From: CAZART01 sp964487555
Lineage (GTDB): Bacteria > Bacteroidota > Rhodothermia > Rhodothermales > VXPQ01
Direction: 5' to 3'
DNA: 5,891 nt
Assembly (NCBI GenBank): GCA_964487555.1
Contig: CAZART010000210.1
Span: 1 to 5,891 of the forward strand
Shown here in pieces: positions 5,163-5,891 of the stretch. The translations under genes and the position numbers were made by a program. Every line of letters starts with the position of its first letter. Within the stretch, counting starts at the first letter, position 1. The notes under the pieces are model-generated. The model saw nothing but the letters and a program-made list of their open reading frames with translations. It made no database searches and was not told the origin of the DNA.

Positions 5163-5184
5163 CGGCGACGCCTGCACGACGCCG
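5163..5184. repeat. GC-rich stem-loop between rplF and rplR
   Basis: CGGCG-A-CG (5163-5170) pairs with CG-A-CGCCG (5177-5184) around a 6-nt loop. This makes seven G-C pairs with one internal mismatch (U-U on the transcript). It lies 8 nt after the rplF stop codon and about 19 nt before the rplR start. There is no T-run, so intrinsic termination is unlikely. On the transcript it also contains a direct repeat of GGCGTCG spaced by 4 nt. Confidence 0.55.
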
Positions 5185-5191
5185 GGGGCTC

Positions 5192-5746
5192 TTATCGGGC
5201 GGCCGTTTTACCTGCCTTCCGTCGAACGTACTCGTCGACGTAGCGAATGCCTTTGCCTTTGTACGGCTCAGGCGGACGCAGGCCGCGGATTTTAGCCGCC
5301 ACCTGGCCGACCATTTGCTTATCCGATCCTTCGATTACGATCACCGGGTTCTTGCCTCGCTTCGCATCGACGTCGACGCTGACGCCCTTTGGAGGCACGA
5401 AGTAAATAGGATGCGAAAATCCCAGTGCGAGCTCGAGTACGCCGTTGCTGACGGCGGCACGGTAGCCGACGCCAATGACTTCGAGCTCCTTTTTGTAGCC
5501 TTCCGTCACACCGACCACGGCATTATCTATAAGGGACCGATAGAGCCCATGAATGGCCTTGTGGCGCTTCTGCTCCGTAGGACGGGTAACGAGTACCTGT
5601 CCGTTCTCGAGCCGAATACCGATCTCCGGATCAATCTGGACCGTCAACTCCCCTTTGGGTCCCTTCACGGTTACCAGATTGTTCGCGGCGACGTTGACCG
5701 TCACCTTATCGCCGATCTCAATCGGCTGGTTGCCAATGCGAGACAT
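5192..5746 (-). CDS. rplF: 50S ribosomal protein uL6
   Basis: uL6 binds 23S rRNA helix 97 close to the sarcin-ricin loop and stalk base, where elongation factors dock. The 184-residue product begins MSRIGNQPIEI and consists of two repeated alpha/beta domains (about 1-82 and 83-175). Visible motifs are VTVKGPKGEL (25-34), HGLYRSLIDNAVVGVTEGY (66-84), ELEVIGVGYRA (87-97) and the C-terminal signature RGLRPPEPYKGKGIRY (154-169). It is a few residues longer than E. coli uL6 (177) because of a basic KAGKTAAR tail. The ATG at 5744-5746 gives the conserved start. The leader AAGAAAAGAAGAAAG is purine-rich without a GGAGG core. It sits 49 nt after rpsH. Confidence 0.99.
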   Translation of the reverse strand: MSRIGNQPIEIGDKVTVNVAANNLVTVKGPKGELTVQIDPEIGIRLENGQVLVTRPTEQKRHKAIHGLYRSLIDNAVVGVTEGYKKELEVIGVGYRAAVSNGVLELALGFSHPIYFVPPKGVSVDVDAKRGKNPVIVIEGSDKQMVGQVAAKIRGLRPPEPYKGKGIRYVDEYVRRKAGKTAAR

Positions 5747-5795
5747 CTTTCTTCTTTTCTTAAGTCTGAACTGGTGACGATGATGCAGCGCGCTA

Positions 5796-5891
5796 CTAGT
5801 AGACGTAGGCGAGCACTTCTCCTCCGACGTGCACGCGGCGAGCTTCCTTGTCCGTCATCATTCCACGCGAGGTGGAGAGAATGGCGACACC
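5796..5891 (-). CDS. rpsH: 30S ribosomal protein uS8, C-terminal fragment (runs off window)
   Basis: The last 31 codons plus a TAG stop of rpsH are present; the 5' part lies beyond position 5891. The peptide reads GVAILSTSRGMMTDKEAR, then RVHVGGEVLAYVY. This is the highly conserved uS8 C-terminus: the G-x-x-I-L-S-T-S-x-G-x-M-T-D segment contacts helix 21 of 16S rRNA, and the final G-G-E-V-L-A-Y-V-Y is diagnostic. In E. coli uS8 is the autoregulator of the spc operon, binding the mRNA at rplE. That site would lie upstream of this window and cannot be assessed. The position just before rplF is canonical. Confidence 0.98.
   Translation of the reverse strand, partial: GVAILSTSRGMMTDKEARRVHVGGEVLAYVY

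Overview
This window is an ordinary but informative stretch of the bacterial ribosomal-protein spc operon running into the alpha operon. Everything real is encoded on the minus strand, so transcription runs from high to low coordinates. In transcript order the genes are rpsH (3' end only), rplF, rplR, rpsE, rpmD, rplO, secY, map, infA, rpmJ, rpsM and rpsK (first 22 codons only). I found no mobile element, CRISPR array, tRNA, rRNA or plus-strand gene. I did not find an undescribed biological system. The open questions lie in the intergenic RNA and a few protein details.

Organism: the order secY-map-infA-rpmJ-rpsM-rpsK with no adk between secY and map, a zinc-free bL36, and almost complete lack of Shine-Dalgarno sequences before the start codons together suggest the Bacteroidota/Rhodothermota side of the tree. 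The fairly GC-rich coding sequence and the SecY and IF-1 sequences lean towards Rhodothermia rather than the AT-rich Bacteroidia or Flavobacteriia. This is inference from memory of family features, not a database match.

Layout: 5796-5891 uS8 C-terminus; 5192-5746 uL6; 4790-5143 uL18; 4222-4746 uS5; 4032-4217 uL30; 3473-3934 uL15; 2103-3419 SecY; 1213-2040 methionine aminopeptidase; 1017-1235 IF-1 (overlapping map by 23 nt); 678-794 bL36; 148-528 uS13; 1-68 uS11 N-terminus. Gaps within the spc part are mostly 43-62 nt, apart from 4 nt between rpsE and rpmD and 97 nt before rplO. The two largest gaps, 222 nt before rpmJ and 149 nt before rpsM, fall at the classical spc/alpha boundary. They are the most likely places for an internal promoter or an autoregulatory RNA.

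How the genes work together: ribosomal proteins of both subunits are made together with the SecY channel that inserts nascent membrane proteins, the aminopeptidase that trims the initiator methionine, and initiation factor IF-1. Several intergenic gaps carry compact inverted repeats: a C(UUCG)G hairpin before rplO, competing stems between secY and map, and a GC-rich stem before rplR. A 14-bp tandem repeat precedes rpsK.
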